Notes: generated from the sequence alone by a model not told the origin. DNA of 64,000 bases from Sphingobacterium sp. SRCM116780 (GCF_021442025.1 NZ_CP090446.1:1426001-1490000), one strand, 5' to 3'. Positions 18,908 through 28,919 are shown, numbered from the stretch's first letter. Translations and numbers: made by a program.

Positions 18908-20560
18908 ATGAAGAATATATTGAAAAATCAGATGAGCCTTTTCTTATTGGGGTTATTGCTACTGTCCAGTATGGAAGGCTGTTCCAGCTTTTTGGATGTC
19001 GATTCACCTTCTGTAGTGACTGATCAATTTTATGACAGTAAAGAAGGACAGGAAAAGCTCATTGTCGATCTATATGTAAAAAGCCGTGCAATTTTCAATA
19101 CGGGAGAAATACAATATTTCGGAACCGATTTGTATATGGCTATTACCGAGGGAGAATCAGAGCGAATGTTTAATGGTTATGACAAGACTTTTAATGGTAC
19201 TGCACCTGTAATTGGCGGGTATTGGAATAATCTGTATAAAATAGTACAGGAATCCAATATCTTGTTAACAAGAACCTCTGTGGAAATTGCAGGCAACGAT
19301 TATCAAAAAATGGTTGCCAAAGGAAAATTCTTCCGTGCCTTAGCATATTATTATTTAGTAGAAACATTTGGAGATGTACCACTCTATTTAGAAGAACAAA
19401 AGGAGGTTTTAAAAACTGTGCAGCGCGTTCCAGAAGCGCAGGTTTACAAGCAGTTGATCGAAGATCTTGAAAGCGCAAAGGGGATATTAACTTTTGGAAA
19501 TAGCGAAGCTGGTGAAATTAACGATGCTGCTATCCGCTTTTTGTTAGGTAAGTTATACTTGACCCGTGCTTACAAACCTTACGCAGTCGCAACAGATTTC
19601 AAAGACGCAGCTCAAAACTTTACGACTATTAAGCAGTCAAGTCAATATCGTTTGCTGAGTTCCTACGCAAGTGTTTATGATGAAAATAATCAAAATAACA
19701 GTGAAGTAATCTGGGCCATGCAATATGGTACAGATAAGAATTATGTTGGTAGCGGGAATCCGCAACAGCAACTTTTCGGATTTAATATTACAGCGTTGGA
19801 ACCAGACCTTTTTGTACGAAATCAGGCTGATTACAGTGCTATGAGCAGACAGTATTGGGTGATTCCCAAAGCACATGAATATTTTGAATACCCTGAGTTG
19901 GATACTCGTTATGATGTAACCTTTAAACGATCATTCACGATTAATAATCCAACGAATAAGGATTTTGGTAAACTGGGGATTTATTTTCCACGATGGAACG
20001 ATGAGTCAGGTAACACGCCAGGAGCATTGCGATTTTATCCATTTAAAACTGGAACTGAATACAATTGGTATCCACAGTCTACCGCATTGCCTATTTTGAC
20101 GAATGCGATTGATCGTATGCCGATTATCGAAAAATTTAAAGATACCAAAATGCCATGGGGAGGTGCAGGTACTCGCGAAGATGTTATTTTCCGGCTATCA
20201 GATACTTATTTATTGGCTGCAGAAGCTTATCTGGGTATGCACCAAAATCAAGATGCGCTCAACCTGATCAATGATTTACGGAAACGTGCGGCAGTATCAG
20301 AATCGGCTTTTAACGATCATCTCAAGATAATGACCATTAGTTTAGATGGCCTACTCGATGAGCGTGCGCGGGAATTGATGGGGGAACATGACCGTTGGTT
20401 TGACCTTAAACGAACAGGAAAGCTTCTTACACGTGTCAAAGCAAATAATCCATTGGTTCAAAAATACAATAACTTAAATACCATTCATCTATTGAGACCC
20501 ATTCCGCAGGATGAAATCAATAAAACGGAGGGTTTGACCCAAAATAATGGTTACAATTAA
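18908..20560 (+). CDS. SusD/RagB-family nutrient-binding lipoprotein
   Basis: I use the ATG at 18908 because it places a proper lipoprotein signal directly at the N-terminus (MKNILKNQMSLF... with lipobox MEGC, Cys25). An ATG at 18884 would overlap SusC and add eight unlikely residues. The 550-aa product shows SusD hallmarks: a SSFLDVDSPS N-terminus, TPR-like helices with GKFFRALAYYYLVETFGDVPL, the RLSDTYLLAAEAY helix, LLDERARELMGEHDRWFDLKR, and a C-terminal LLRPIPQDEI. It caps the SusC pore at the cell surface and binds the glycan. It is followed 12 bases later by the GxGYxYP gene. Confidence 0.93.
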   Translation: MKNILKNQMSLFLLGLLLLSSMEGCSSFLDVDSPSVVTDQFYDSKEGQEKLIVDLYVKSRAIFNTGEIQYFGTDLYMAITEGESERMFNGYDKTFNGTAPVIGGYWNNLYKIVQESNILLTRTSVEIAGNDYQKMVAKGKFFRALAYYYLVETFGDVPLYLEEQKEVLKTVQRVPEAQVYKQLIEDLESAKGILTFGNSEAGEINDAAIRFLLGKLYLTRAYKPYAVATDFKDAAQNFTTIKQSSQYRLLSSYASVYDENNQNNSEVIWAMQYGTDKNYVGSGNPQQQLFGFNITALEPDLFVRNQADYSAMSRQYWVIPKAHEYFEYPELDTRYDVTFKRSFTINNPTNKDFGKLGIYFPRWNDESGNTPGALRFYPFKTGTEYNWYPQSTALPILTNAIDRMPIIEKFKDTKMPWGGAGTREDVIFRLSDTYLLAAEAYLGMHQNQDALNLINDLRKRAAVSESAFNDHLKIMTISLDGLLDERARELMGEHDRWFDLKRTGKLLTRVKANNPLVQKYNNLNTIHLLRPIPQDEINKTEGLTQNNGYN

Positions 20561-20572
20561 ATTGAATACTTT

Positions 20573-22462
20573 ATGAAACGATATAAAATGAATGGAATAG
20601 TACTTGTGCTCTGCAGTTTATCTTTGAGCTGTTCAAAATATAAAAGTCCTGAAATTAATCAGGGTATCAATGATTCAGACCCTCAGTTATATGAAGATCT
20701 GTATGATCCTATTCAAGATAACGGGCAATACAATTTACCTGAAATGACTGTAAAACCCAAACGATACTGGTCTGTTGTGGAGGTTCTCAATGTTGGCTCA
20801 AGAAATAATATTGGCGAGAGCAATGAAATCCGTGGGTTACAATATCACCTACTGGCACAATCATTGGCTGGACTGACCAATCGTGCCGTACAACAAGGGA
20901 AAAGTGAAATTGGTGTTTGGTTACATGATCATGCTGGACGAGAATCCTATGGACTTTCCAAACAAGCATTGACGGATATGGGAATCAGTGAGCAGGGGAT
21001 GCAGAGTGCCATCGAATTGGCAAGAAATAATTATGGTCCATCAGAAGGTATCAAGTTACAGCTGAAAGATCTATTTGACGGCTATGTACTTACTGATGTG
21101 ACTAATAATCCGGAAAGCAATATCGTGGCTTCTGTAGCTTCTTCCGTGTATAATGCGCTTATTGTCGATGTGCGGGATAAGGCCAATTACGATGCAGCTG
21201 GATATACAATGAAATATGATGCGCGTACTAAATCAACGGTAGATGCATGGAACGAATTTAAGACAAAGGTGAGTAATAAAGCTTTGGTTGTCATGCCTGT
21301 TCAAACGGGTGAATTACGTGATTTTGCTATCGCCAATAATCTGTTCGTCATCAATATCAATAAGCAAAAGGAAAATCCTTCTTCAGGACAAAATCTACAG
21401 TTGTATGAGGAAATTTTGTCTTGGTTAGCGCCTGGTGCACCAATTTATGGTTGGGAGCAAGGCGTGGACGAATCCTTATTTGTGAACAGGGCATCTGTCA
21501 AAGGACATGTCTGGGTACCAAGTGACTGGACTTATAATATTCCGCTCACTTCACTTACTTACAAACAGCGGCAGACTGCCGTGCTTGCAAAAGTCATCAA
21601 TCCGCAATTCATCGATTGGAAAAAGGATAAGAAATTCGTCTCTTACTATCTTTCGGATGGTGATAATGTACAATGGATGATGAACGATTTTGTTTCCGAT
21701 TTTTACCTGAATGGAGATGCTGCGGGTATGAAAATGGGATTTGGAATTTCAGCGAGTAATCTATTGCAAATGGCTCCAAGTCAATTCAATAATATTTTCA
21801 ATAAGCAACATCGTGACTATACGCTGATCGAAGCACTTGGTGGAGGGTATCAATATGTGGATAATTTTGGACTGGAAGAAAATAGAACGACACGTATCAA
21901 TAATTTAGCAGAGAATGTAGCACAAAATATGCGACAACATCGGATCAAGGTATTGGGATTGATGGCGAAAGATGTAAAATCTGCTGCGGCCAAGGAAGGC
22001 TATCAAGCGTTTATTGATGCAAATGATCAGCTTGAGGGACTTGTCGTGCTACAATATAGTCCATACGCTGGTGGAAAAGGTGAGGTTATTTGGCTGAAAA
22101 ATAAACAAGGGTATGAAATTCCTGTTATCAGTATACGTTATAGCTTATGGAATTTTGGAAACGTTAATCATGATCGGGAAGGTACTCCAGCATATATTGC
22201 CCAAAAACTGACCGCTGACGGAGATAACAAATTTTCAGTAATAAGTGTTCATGCATGGAGCAAATTTACGGATATCGGTAAAGGAACTGATCCTTTGGCT
22301 GAGAACAATGACGGAAACTTGGGAGGAGCTTCTGCAGCTAAATTGATGAATAATCATTTGAACGCAGACTTTGAACAGGTTAATGTTCAGGAATTGATTT
22401 GGCGGATACGTATGAATCATGATAAAGAAGCAACTGAACGTTATTTGAAGACTTATTATTAG
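20573..22462 (+). CDS. GxGYxYP-type putative glycoside hydrolase lipoprotein
   Basis: The 629-aa lipoprotein (Cys20 after LSLS) resembles the GxGYxYP family of putative glycoside hydrolases, found mainly in Bacteroidota PULs. Supporting blocks are the N-terminal YWSVVEVLNVGSRN, YYLSDGDNVQWMMNDF and the late ISVHAWSKF. The family's name-giving motif reads GGGYQYVD at 423-430, so the usual final proline is Val here. Biochemical activity of the family is poorly defined. It closes the LamG-SusC-SusD operon, before a large hairpin terminator, so it is the candidate enzyme acting on the glycan this system binds. Confidence 0.7.
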   Translation: MKRYKMNGIVLVLCSLSLSCSKYKSPEINQGINDSDPQLYEDLYDPIQDNGQYNLPEMTVKPKRYWSVVEVLNVGSRNNIGESNEIRGLQYHLLAQSLAGLTNRAVQQGKSEIGVWLHDHAGRESYGLSKQALTDMGISEQGMQSAIELARNNYGPSEGIKLQLKDLFDGYVLTDVTNNPESNIVASVASSVYNALIVDVRDKANYDAAGYTMKYDARTKSTVDAWNEFKTKVSNKALVVMPVQTGELRDFAIANNLFVININKQKENPSSGQNLQLYEEILSWLAPGAPIYGWEQGVDESLFVNRASVKGHVWVPSDWTYNIPLTSLTYKQRQTAVLAKVINPQFIDWKKDKKFVSYYLSDGDNVQWMMNDFVSDFYLNGDAAGMKMGFGISASNLLQMAPSQFNNIFNKQHRDYTLIEALGGGYQYVDNFGLEENRTTRINNLAENVAQNMRQHRIKVLGLMAKDVKSAAAKEGYQAFIDANDQLEGLVVLQYSPYAGGKGEVIWLKNKQGYEIPVISIRYSLWNFGNVNHDREGTPAYIAQKLTADGDNKFSVISVHAWSKFTDIGKGTDPLAENNDGNLGGASAAKLMNNHLNADFEQVNVQELIWRIRMNHDKEATERYLKTYY

Positions 22463-22477
22463 TAACATTCGATTTCT

Positions 22478-22559
22478 AAAAAGGTGTCTCCCAAAAAGTC
22501 ATGTGTTTCCAAAAAGGGGTTAACTTCCGGAAGCATGTGATAAAAGGGGACACCTTTTT
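22478..22559 (+). terminator. compound terminator of SusCD operon
   Basis: The outer stem AAAAAGGTGTC / GACACCTTTTT closes a 60-base interior that contains a weaker inner stem (TTTCC / GGAAG). The T-run follows the outer arm. Confidence 0.75.
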
Positions 22560-22996
22560 AATTTAGAAAAACATTTCGACGATAGACTCATTAAACATAT
22601 AGTCACCACAAATGCAGACACCTTTATTCCAATTTTTCAACAATCCGTACATAAGTTAAATCCCCATGGTTTTCTATTTGTCTGTATAAAATACCGCTGA
22701 ATTTTGAACAATAATCCTGAATGACTAAAAATTAACACGTTTTGCTATCCGTTTTTCAATCCTTTAATACCAAAATATTTCAGCTTTACTTTCTAAAGGA
22801 GTATAGTTTTCTTATAGAAGAATGATGGTGAAGTCTAGCTTTATTTTATGTTTTTCATAAAATAAATTAAATCTTTAGTTGTATTTGTTATTTTTATCCC
22901 ATTCTTAAGTTGATATTAATACTGGAAACAGCAAATAAAATCTACTTTCTGTAATAAAAGAATATAAATAACAAACCTTTACCTCAGTGATATTAT
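22560..22996. other. intergenic with diverged repeat copy B
   Basis: About 435 bases without a gene. It contains repeat copy B (22697-22815). The sulfatase promoter should lie in the last 200 bases, but no clear TTTG/TANNTTTG pair is visible. Confidence 0.45.
22697..22815 (+). repeat. diverged repeat, copy B
   Basis: This is the direct-orientation partner of 11771-11890. Shared blocks include CTGAATTTT, ACTAAAAAT/AATAAAAAT, a TTTTTCAATC core and GGAGTA. Neither strand keeps an open frame across both copies. Confidence 0.5.
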
Positions 22997-24370
22997 ATGA
23001 AAATGCTATTAATACTCAAAAGATCTTTATTACTATTGTCTTGTATAAGCTGGTCTCCATTTTTATATGCTCAAAAACAACCTCCTAATATTATCTTTAT
23101 ATTGACAGATGATATGGGGTATTCGGATTTGGGGAGTTATGGAAGTCCCAACATTTCCACACCTTTTTTGGACTCTTTGGCAAGTCAAGGAGTAAGGGCG
23201 ACGAATTATGTCGTTTCTACACCTTCCTGTACACCTTCTAGGGCTTCACTATTGACTGGTCGCTATGCTTCGCGCTATAATTTACCACAACCTATTGGTC
23301 CAGGATCTGAATTAGGTTTGCCAGATGACGAGGTGACAATTGCCGAGATGTTGAAGAAACAAGGCTATCAAACCGCTCTAGTAGGGAAGTGGCATTTAGG
23401 TGATAAACCTGAATCCTTACCGAATGCTCAAGGGTTCGACTTCTTTTATGGTATGTTGTATAGCCATGACTACCGAGCTCCTTATGTAAAGACAGATACC
23501 ATTATTAAGATTTTTAGAAATCATAAACCAGAGGTATTTGCTCCAGATGATTCGGATCTAAGTCAACTTTATAACCATGAAGCGATCAATTTCATCAATC
23601 GACAACAAAAGGATAAACCTTTCTTTTTATACTATGCCCATAATTTTCCACATCTGCCTATCGCTTTTGCTAATAAAAAAAATCCTTATGCAGCAGCACA
23701 GAATGCAGGGCCACTAGGTGCAGTATTGCTAGAATTTGATCATTACATAGCGCAATTATGGCATACCTTAGAAAAAAAAGGACTGGACAAAAACACGATT
23801 ATCCTATTCTCTAGTGATAATGGTCCTTGGATCGAATATCCAACCCGTATGTCGGATGATCAGGCAACTAAAAATTGGCATGTGGGAACAGCTGGTGTGT
23901 TTAAAGGTTCGAAAGCACTAACCTATGAGGGAGGAACACGGGTACCATTTATCGCTTTTGGAAAAGGAATTATTCCAGCAGGAAAAGTGATCAGGTCATC
24001 TATTAGTAATTTGGACATATTGCCCACTATTGCTGCATGGACAGGAGCTAAATTACCAGAACACACATTGGATGGTCAGTCTATACAATCTTTATTGGAA
24101 GGAAAAGCAGATGATTTAACCTATAGTCATCGACCTATTTTCTTAGTGAATTATGGCAAAGCGGAAGCTGTGAAAGTGGGAGATTGGAAATATCGCGTGA
24201 CGACACAAAAAACCAATTTAGCTGCAGGGAAAACTGAATCTACGCTAGAAGAGCTTTATAATATAGCTTGGGATCCTAGTGAACGAACAAATTTAATTCA
24301 TGAATATCCTGAAAAACTGGCAGAATTGAAGGCGATTTTCCAAACATTTGATGGAGAAGGAAAAAACTAA
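22997..24370 (+). CDS. secreted S1-family sulfatase
   Basis: The 457-aa enzyme has a signal peptide (to about residue 25) and the arylsulfatase S1 signature. [16 protein letters not shown] gives the metal-binding Asp pair. The [13 protein letters not shown] motif begins at Cys78, which would be converted to formylglycine. KWHLG and SSDNGPW supply further active-site residues. It hydrolyses sulfate esters in the periplasm or at the surface. The Cys-type motif needs a formylglycine-generating enzyme (anSME or FGE), and none is in this window. It lies just after the SusC/SusD locus, which suggests, without proving, that the target is a sulfated glycan. Confidence 0.9.
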   Translation: MKMLLILKRSLLLLSCISWSPFLYAQKQPPNIIFILTDDMGYSDLGSYGSPNISTPFLDSLASQGVRATNYVVSTPSCTPSRASLLTGRYASRYNLPQPIGPGSELGLPDDEVTIAEMLKKQGYQTALVGKWHLGDKPESLPNAQGFDFFYGMLYSHDYRAPYVKTDTIIKIFRNHKPEVFAPDDSDLSQLYNHEAINFINRQQKDKPFFLYYAHNFPHLPIAFANKKNPYAAAQNAGPLGAVLLEFDHYIAQLWHTLEKKGLDKNTIILFSSDNGPWIEYPTRMSDDQATKNWHVGTAGVFKGSKALTYEGGTRVPFIAFGKGIIPAGKVIRSSISNLDILPTIAAWTGAKLPEHTLDGQSIQSLLEGKADDLTYSHRPIFLVNYGKAEAVKVGDWKYRVTTQKTNLAAGKTESTLEELYNIAWDPSERTNLIHEYPEKLAELKAIFQTFDGEGKN

Positions 24371-24502
24371 TAGGGCTAAAAAATAAGCTGATCCTTCTTT
24401 TTAGCTAATTTAATGAAGGGAAAGGATTCAAAAACGCGATAGGTCGTTATTCACTTTATCCATGATAGATAAAAGAAAAATATTGGAAACGATTGTAATT
24501 TC

Positions 24503-24537
24503 AAAAGGCATCCTAATATAAATTAAGATGCCTTTTT
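24503..24537. terminator. bidirectional terminator
   Basis: AAAAGGCATC pairs with GATGCCTTTT around a 14-base loop, with A and T runs at both ends. It lies between the convergent sulfatase and glycosyltransferase genes. Confidence 0.75.
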
Positions 24538-24618
24538 AAGTTTTAGCTATATAATAAATGTTGTAAATGGATAGAAGCAAGTAGAACTAACCGCTATCGT
24601 CACTATTCATCAGTATGT

Positions 24619-25830
24619 TTACGATGACAATCTATGATGGTTGCTCGTCGGAAACATCGGAGCAACTAGTTTGTTTTGCTTCGTAATGTATGAAGACGGT
24701 GTTGATACAGCCCGATCTTGCTGTAGACTTTCTATGAGATTAAGCTGAAGTTTTCCAATATTTAGCCATGATATTTGTGCACCATAGTTTGCTGCATTAC
24801 TTCTGTATCTTTTTAATAAATCAGGATCTTTGAGTAACTGATTGATTATTAATGAGAGTGCTTTTGCATCTTTAAATGGAAAAAGCAAGCCCCTTTCTTC
24901 TGCTAAAAGATCTTTTGCGTACCAATAGGGTGTTGATATGACGGCTGCTCCTGCGCCAATAGCAAAAGATAGCGTGCCGCTGCTTATCTGATTTTCATTA
25001 GGATAAGGAGTGACATAGATATCACAAGCATTAAGATATTTGATCAGGAGCTCTTCGGAAGCAAAAGAATTGATGAACTGTATTTTATGGTCAATCGCTA
25101 ATTTCTTTGCTTTATCAATAAGTGATAGCCTATAAAATTCTCCTTCTTCTTTTAATATATTGGGATGCGTAGTACCTAATATGATATAAACAAAATCTTC
25201 TTCTTCCACATTTGCGATAGCTTCTAATGCCGTTTCAAAACCTTTATTTCGTCCAACAAATCCAAAGCTTAACATAATTTTTTTATCTTGTAAACCAAGT
25301 CTTTCTTTGGCTATTTTTTGGTTATATGTAAACTCTGGAACTCCATGCGGGATAAATGTTATTTTTTCTTCCTCAATCTGATAGATTTCTTTCAACATCT
25401 GAATAGCATAGGGAGTCATTACCGTAATTTTGTCACTGTATTGAGCCAATTGACAGAGGATCTTGTTTTCGTTTATACTGGGATTTTGTAAGATTGTATG
25501 TAAATTGGTAGCAACAGGTACTGTTAATTTTTGGAGTAGATCTATGATATAACATCCTGTCTCACCACCGAAGATTCCATATTCATGTTGTATAAGACAA
25601 GCATTGTAGTTTTGATTGATCAATTGTGCAGCATGATGATAGCTATTTACATCATCTTTATCGATGATGAAAGAAACTTCTGTTGGGACAGTTTCCTCAC
25701 ATCCATCAGAAATAGAAAATATCCCATGTTTTTCATCAGATAATATGATAAGAGATTTATACAGATCCTGCGTGAATGTCGCAATTCCACATTTTCGTGG
25801 AGGGTATGTTCCTATGATAGCTATTTTCAT
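24619..25830 (-). CDS. GT4-type glycosyltransferase
   Basis: I place the start at 25830 because MKIAIIGTYPPRKCGIATF is the standard N-terminus of this family; an upstream ATG at 25908 would add 26 residues ahead of the first beta-strand. The 403-aa product has the GT-B fold: the N-terminal Rossmann half with IQHEYGIFGGETG, the linker HGVPEF, and a C-terminal nucleotide-sugar half with FGFVGRNKGFETALEAI, PYPNENQISSGTLSFAIGAGAAVISTPYWYA (E-x7-E region) and LLKDPDLL. Related genes act in surface glycan, mannan or trehalose-like synthesis. It stands alone, so the acceptor is unknown. Confidence 0.85.
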   Translation of the reverse strand: MKIAIIGTYPPRKCGIATFTQDLYKSLIILSDEKHGIFSISDGCEETVPTEVSFIIDKDDVNSYHHAAQLINQNYNACLIQHEYGIFGGETGCYIIDLLQKLTVPVATNLHTILQNPSINENKILCQLAQYSDKITVMTPYAIQMLKEIYQIEEEKITFIPHGVPEFTYNQKIAKERLGLQDKKIMLSFGFVGRNKGFETALEAIANVEEEDFVYIILGTTHPNILKEEGEFYRLSLIDKAKKLAIDHKIQFINSFASEELLIKYLNACDIYVTPYPNENQISSGTLSFAIGAGAAVISTPYWYAKDLLAEERGLLFPFKDAKALSLIINQLLKDPDLLKRYRSNAANYGAQISWLNIGKLQLNLIESLQQDRAVSTPSSYITKQNKLVAPMFPTSNHHRLSS

Positions 25831-26038
25831 GTGTTTCAATGTTAGTTTTAATGGTTTTTCACTTACTGTCAATGCTAAGTTTATTAACTCATGTTTAGAG
25901 TAGAACAATCAAAGATGTTGAATGTTGAAATAAGAAGCTTATTTGACGTAAAAAACGAGTTAATCTTTTACTTCTACGTATATGTACTTGTTGCCACATA
26001 CGCATTTAATCCAACTTCATGTTTTATAGCGAATGCAG

Positions 26039-26240
26039 TTACATAAACTGACGCAGTGATTTTATACGAATTTCTATGATATTTATTTGTTTAGGTTGTT
26101 TCAAGATAAAAAGAATAGTTTCGGTTATATCTTGGGCTTTTAATATTTCATGCTTTTGTTCTTCTTTGGACCAACCATATTACTACAGTACATGGTTGGA
26201 TTAAGGTAACACGTATATTGTGTAAAGCTTATAAGTCTAA
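26039..26240 (-). pseudogene. decayed C-terminus of an SDR-type oxidoreductase
   Basis: On the minus strand, 26179-26039 reads in frame to a stop and gives WSKEEQKHEILKAQDITETI then LFILKQPK and NIIEIRIKS. This is the usual C-terminal end of YdfG-like short-chain dehydrogenases. Just upstream, in another frame, NIRVTLIQPCTVV matches the 'IRVT-IxPG-V' strand that precedes it in such proteins. Stops and a frameshift separate the two pieces, and no Rossmann part is found further up. It is the stub of a deleted gene. Confidence 0.65.
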
Positions 26241-26523
26241 GAGTAAAATCGGCAATGATTTGTTAATAAATTATTTTCAGATTATTGTTGTTGAAATAAT
26301 CAACGAGCAATAGGCTGTAGCTTTGGATAGGGATTTCGTTTTTCATGTATTGATAGCTGTTTGTTGTCATACAATCTTGATGAAAATAAAGGTCTTCTAG
26401 GTAAGAATTTTACGTATTTTAAAAGATTAGCCAAGTATAAATAATACCGTGTATAGGAATGGTATCTTCTATTTTACAGAATATTTTCATTAATCTTGTT
26501 TATTTGTAATAAATGAGTGGAAC
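26241..26523. other. intergenic upstream of AraC gene
   Basis: No gene seen. The region presumably holds the promoter for the AraC-family gene at 26524; no consensus pair is clear. Confidence 0.4.
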
Positions 26524-27354
26524 ATGAGTGAATTTTATAGTGAGGTTTCAACTAAAGAATGTTATAAGCCATACATTCAAAAATTTTGGATATTAAATAA
26601 TCTGCAACATCCATTCTCTACGCCAGCTAGCTATACACTACCGAATGGATGCTGTACAATTGTTTTCGTTAGTGGTAATGGGATCTGGTTAAATTTAGCA
26701 AGCAAAACAATTGAACTGCCTGCAGGTACTTATCTATCAGGACAGATAAGTAAACGGGCAAGCATGATCTTGAAACCTTATTCCAAAGCTATAATGGCAC
26801 AGATTAAACCTTGGTTGCCACCAGTTATTACCAATATTTCTATGCATGAGTTGGTTAATGATATCGTGAGCTTGGAATATCTCAATCAGTTTATACACCA
26901 ACAGTTTCTAGGTATTGATCTAAGAAACGACGCAGCGGTCATCCAGGCATTGTATAAAGCGATGGACGCTTACATGTATGTAGACGTTGATAGCCGTTTT
27001 ATACAATGGTTGTATAAGAGATTATGTTCAGGTAAATTAGTACAGGCAAACATTTCCGATATAGCCTTTGCCTCTGGATATTCACAACGGCGTGTTGAGC
27101 AAAAATTTAAAACTTTGGTAGGCCTTACTGCTAAAGAAATTCAATCTATTTTACAACTAAGGAAATTAATAGATGATTTGAGTAATCCGAACGATAATTG
27201 TCATTTAGGCACTCTTGCCCTCCGACATGGGTATTACGATCAATCGCACTTTATTCGATCATATAAACGCATTATTTCAGAAGCACCTGCTCAATTTAAG
27301 GTAAGCGAATATATATTGCCGTTAACAGGACATTTCGATTTTTTACAATTATAG
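26524..27354 (+). CDS. AraC-family transcriptional regulator
   Basis: The 276-aa protein has an N-terminal ligand-type domain (DUF6597-like, about 5-110, with YTLPNGCCTIVF and LSGQISKRAS) and a C-terminal AraC double HTH (about 165-270). The first helix-turn-helix has ISDIAFASGYSQRRVEQKF and the second LALRHGYYDQSHFIRSYKR, ending APAQFK. It is followed 43 bases later by a serine hydrolase gene on the same strand, its most likely target. The inducer is not predictable. Confidence 0.85.
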   Translation: MSEFYSEVSTKECYKPYIQKFWILNNLQHPFSTPASYTLPNGCCTIVFVSGNGIWLNLASKTIELPAGTYLSGQISKRASMILKPYSKAIMAQIKPWLPPVITNISMHELVNDIVSLEYLNQFIHQQFLGIDLRNDAAVIQALYKAMDAYMYVDVDSRFIQWLYKRLCSGKLVQANISDIAFASGYSQRRVEQKFKTLVGLTAKEIQSILQLRKLIDDLSNPNDNCHLGTLALRHGYYDQSHFIRSYKRIISEAPAQFKVSEYILPLTGHFDFLQL

Positions 27355-27397
27355 AACTTTCCTGTCAGCTAATTTTGTAATCTAATTAAGATTAATC

Positions 27398-28594
27398 ATG
27401 ATGAAAAGATGGAAACAGATTATTATTGGATGCGTATTGTTTTGTGCCAATGCGCAAATTACTTACGGACAGTCTAGACTTGATACACTTACAACATTAC
27501 TAGAGCAAATCGTAAAAAAAGACAGTTTAACTGGAATGTCTGTTATATTAGTTAATTCAAAGCAAATCTTGTATGAACACAATTTTGGTTACGCTGATGT
27601 TTCAAAAAAAACCAAATACACCTCACACACGATACAGAATATTGGTTCTGTAAGTAAAACTTTTATTGCTATCGCTTTGATGAAAGCAGTTGAATTAGGC
27701 TATTTCAATTTAGAAACCAATATCAACAGCATACTTCCTTTTAAAGTAGTGAATCCTAATTATCCAATGACTGAGATTACTGTAAGGGAATTGAGTAACC
27801 ATAGCTCCAGTATTCTGGATAATCCTGCGATTTTCCCTGACACTTATCAATTTGATGAAGGATTTGCAGAATACGATGCTTCGGCATATAAAATATTACA
27901 AAATCTAGGTTATCGTAAACAGGTTAGGAACACCTCACTCAAAACATTCTTATGTGACTACCTAGCGGGAGATGGAAGATATTATAATACAAACAACTTT
28001 GCAGAAAATGAACCAGGTAGCTCAGTACATTATAGTAACATTGCATCTGCACTAGCGGCCTATCTGATTGAGGTCAAATCAGGTATGACTTATGCTGAGT
28101 TTACAGAAAAATATATCTTAAAACCACTTAAAATGAAAAACTCCAGTTGGTTTTTAAATGCCCAAGAATTAAATAAATATGCCAAACCTTATTATAACCT
28201 GGTGACATCATTTCCTTTTTATCAGTGTATCACTTATCCCGACGGTGGGCTTAGAACAAACACAACTGATCTAAGCAAATATTTAATAGCGTTGATCAAT
28301 GGTTATAACGGAAATCAAAGACTTTTAACCAAAGAATCATATCAAATGATGTTCACCCCACAGTTTTTAAAAGACAATCCGCCCAAAGGCATAAGTTTAG
28401 CTTATCGAAATAAAGGCATATTCTGGAACCTGTATAATAACGGTACTATTGGACATGATGGAGATGACCCTGGAGTGAGTTCTTTTCTTTTTTTCAATCC
28501 TACGACAGGGCAGGGTGCTGTGTTTTTATGTAATCGGTATTTAGCTGATAAAACTGAAATCATTGCCTTACTTGTTAAGTATGTGAGGCTTTGA
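27398..28594 (+). CDS. serine hydrolase, beta-lactamase class C / PBP4* fold
   Basis: The 398-aa protein has a signal peptide (to about residue 25, TYG-QS) and the class C serine hydrolase motifs. S84-V-S-K87 is the nucleophile motif, HYSNIAS supplies the Y-x-N element, and GHDGDDPG stands where KTG is found in penicillin-binding relatives. The family includes esterases, D-amino-acid peptidases and beta-lactamases; the HDG variant argues more for an esterase or peptidase than for a true beta-lactamase. It probably works in the periplasm. It is the only gene downstream of the AraC regulator. Confidence 0.8.
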   Translation: MMKRWKQIIIGCVLFCANAQITYGQSRLDTLTTLLEQIVKKDSLTGMSVILVNSKQILYEHNFGYADVSKKTKYTSHTIQNIGSVSKTFIAIALMKAVELGYFNLETNINSILPFKVVNPNYPMTEITVRELSNHSSSILDNPAIFPDTYQFDEGFAEYDASAYKILQNLGYRKQVRNTSLKTFLCDYLAGDGRYYNTNNFAENEPGSSVHYSNIASALAAYLIEVKSGMTYAEFTEKYILKPLKMKNSSWFLNAQELNKYAKPYYNLVTSFPFYQCITYPDGGLRTNTTDLSKYLIALINGYNGNQRLLTKESYQMMFTPQFLKDNPPKGISLAYRNKGIFWNLYNNGTIGHDGDDPGVSSFLFFNPTTGQGAVFLCNRYLADKTEIIALLVKYVRL

Positions 28595-28741
28595 TCCGAA
28601 TATCCTACTGTTTAGTCAATAGGCGTTGTACTGCACTAAAAGGTGTATCTAGATCATTACTAAATTGTATTTAATTAGATGATGGAAATTTAATCAGCTT
28701 TTATCGTTACTATTTATTGCCTTTTATAATTAGTGGAAAAA

Positions 28742-28919
28742 GGGATCAGGTTGAATTGCTGGGGGATATTTAAATAATTCTTAATTTAGCATTATTAAAG
28801 AATATATATTGCAAGAGACCGAACGTAAACCTTTTGACTTTATTGATGCCCGAAGGGTCATTAGATTGGATGGTAAACAGCATGCTTAAAAGTATCTCCC
28901 AAACAATTCCGTATAATCC
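28742..28919 (+). mobile_element. internally deleted ISAon1-like remnant (MITE-like)
   Basis: This 178-base segment carries both ends of the IS at 36992-38423 but almost none of its interior. The left part matches the IS left end and the first ~17 codons of its first ORF (TTGCAAGAGACCGAACGTAA versus TTGCAAGAGGCTGAACGTAA). The right part matches the last codons of the transposase (ATGCTTAAAA) and the right inverted repeat (CCGTATAATCC versus CGGTATGATCCC). It has many substitutions and no clear target duplication, so it is old. Confidence 0.75.

Noticed and set aside
27398-28594. Antibiotic-resistance beta-lactamase
   Set aside because: The SxxK and YxN motifs fit the fold, but HDG replaces KTG; an esterase or peptidase role is at least as likely.
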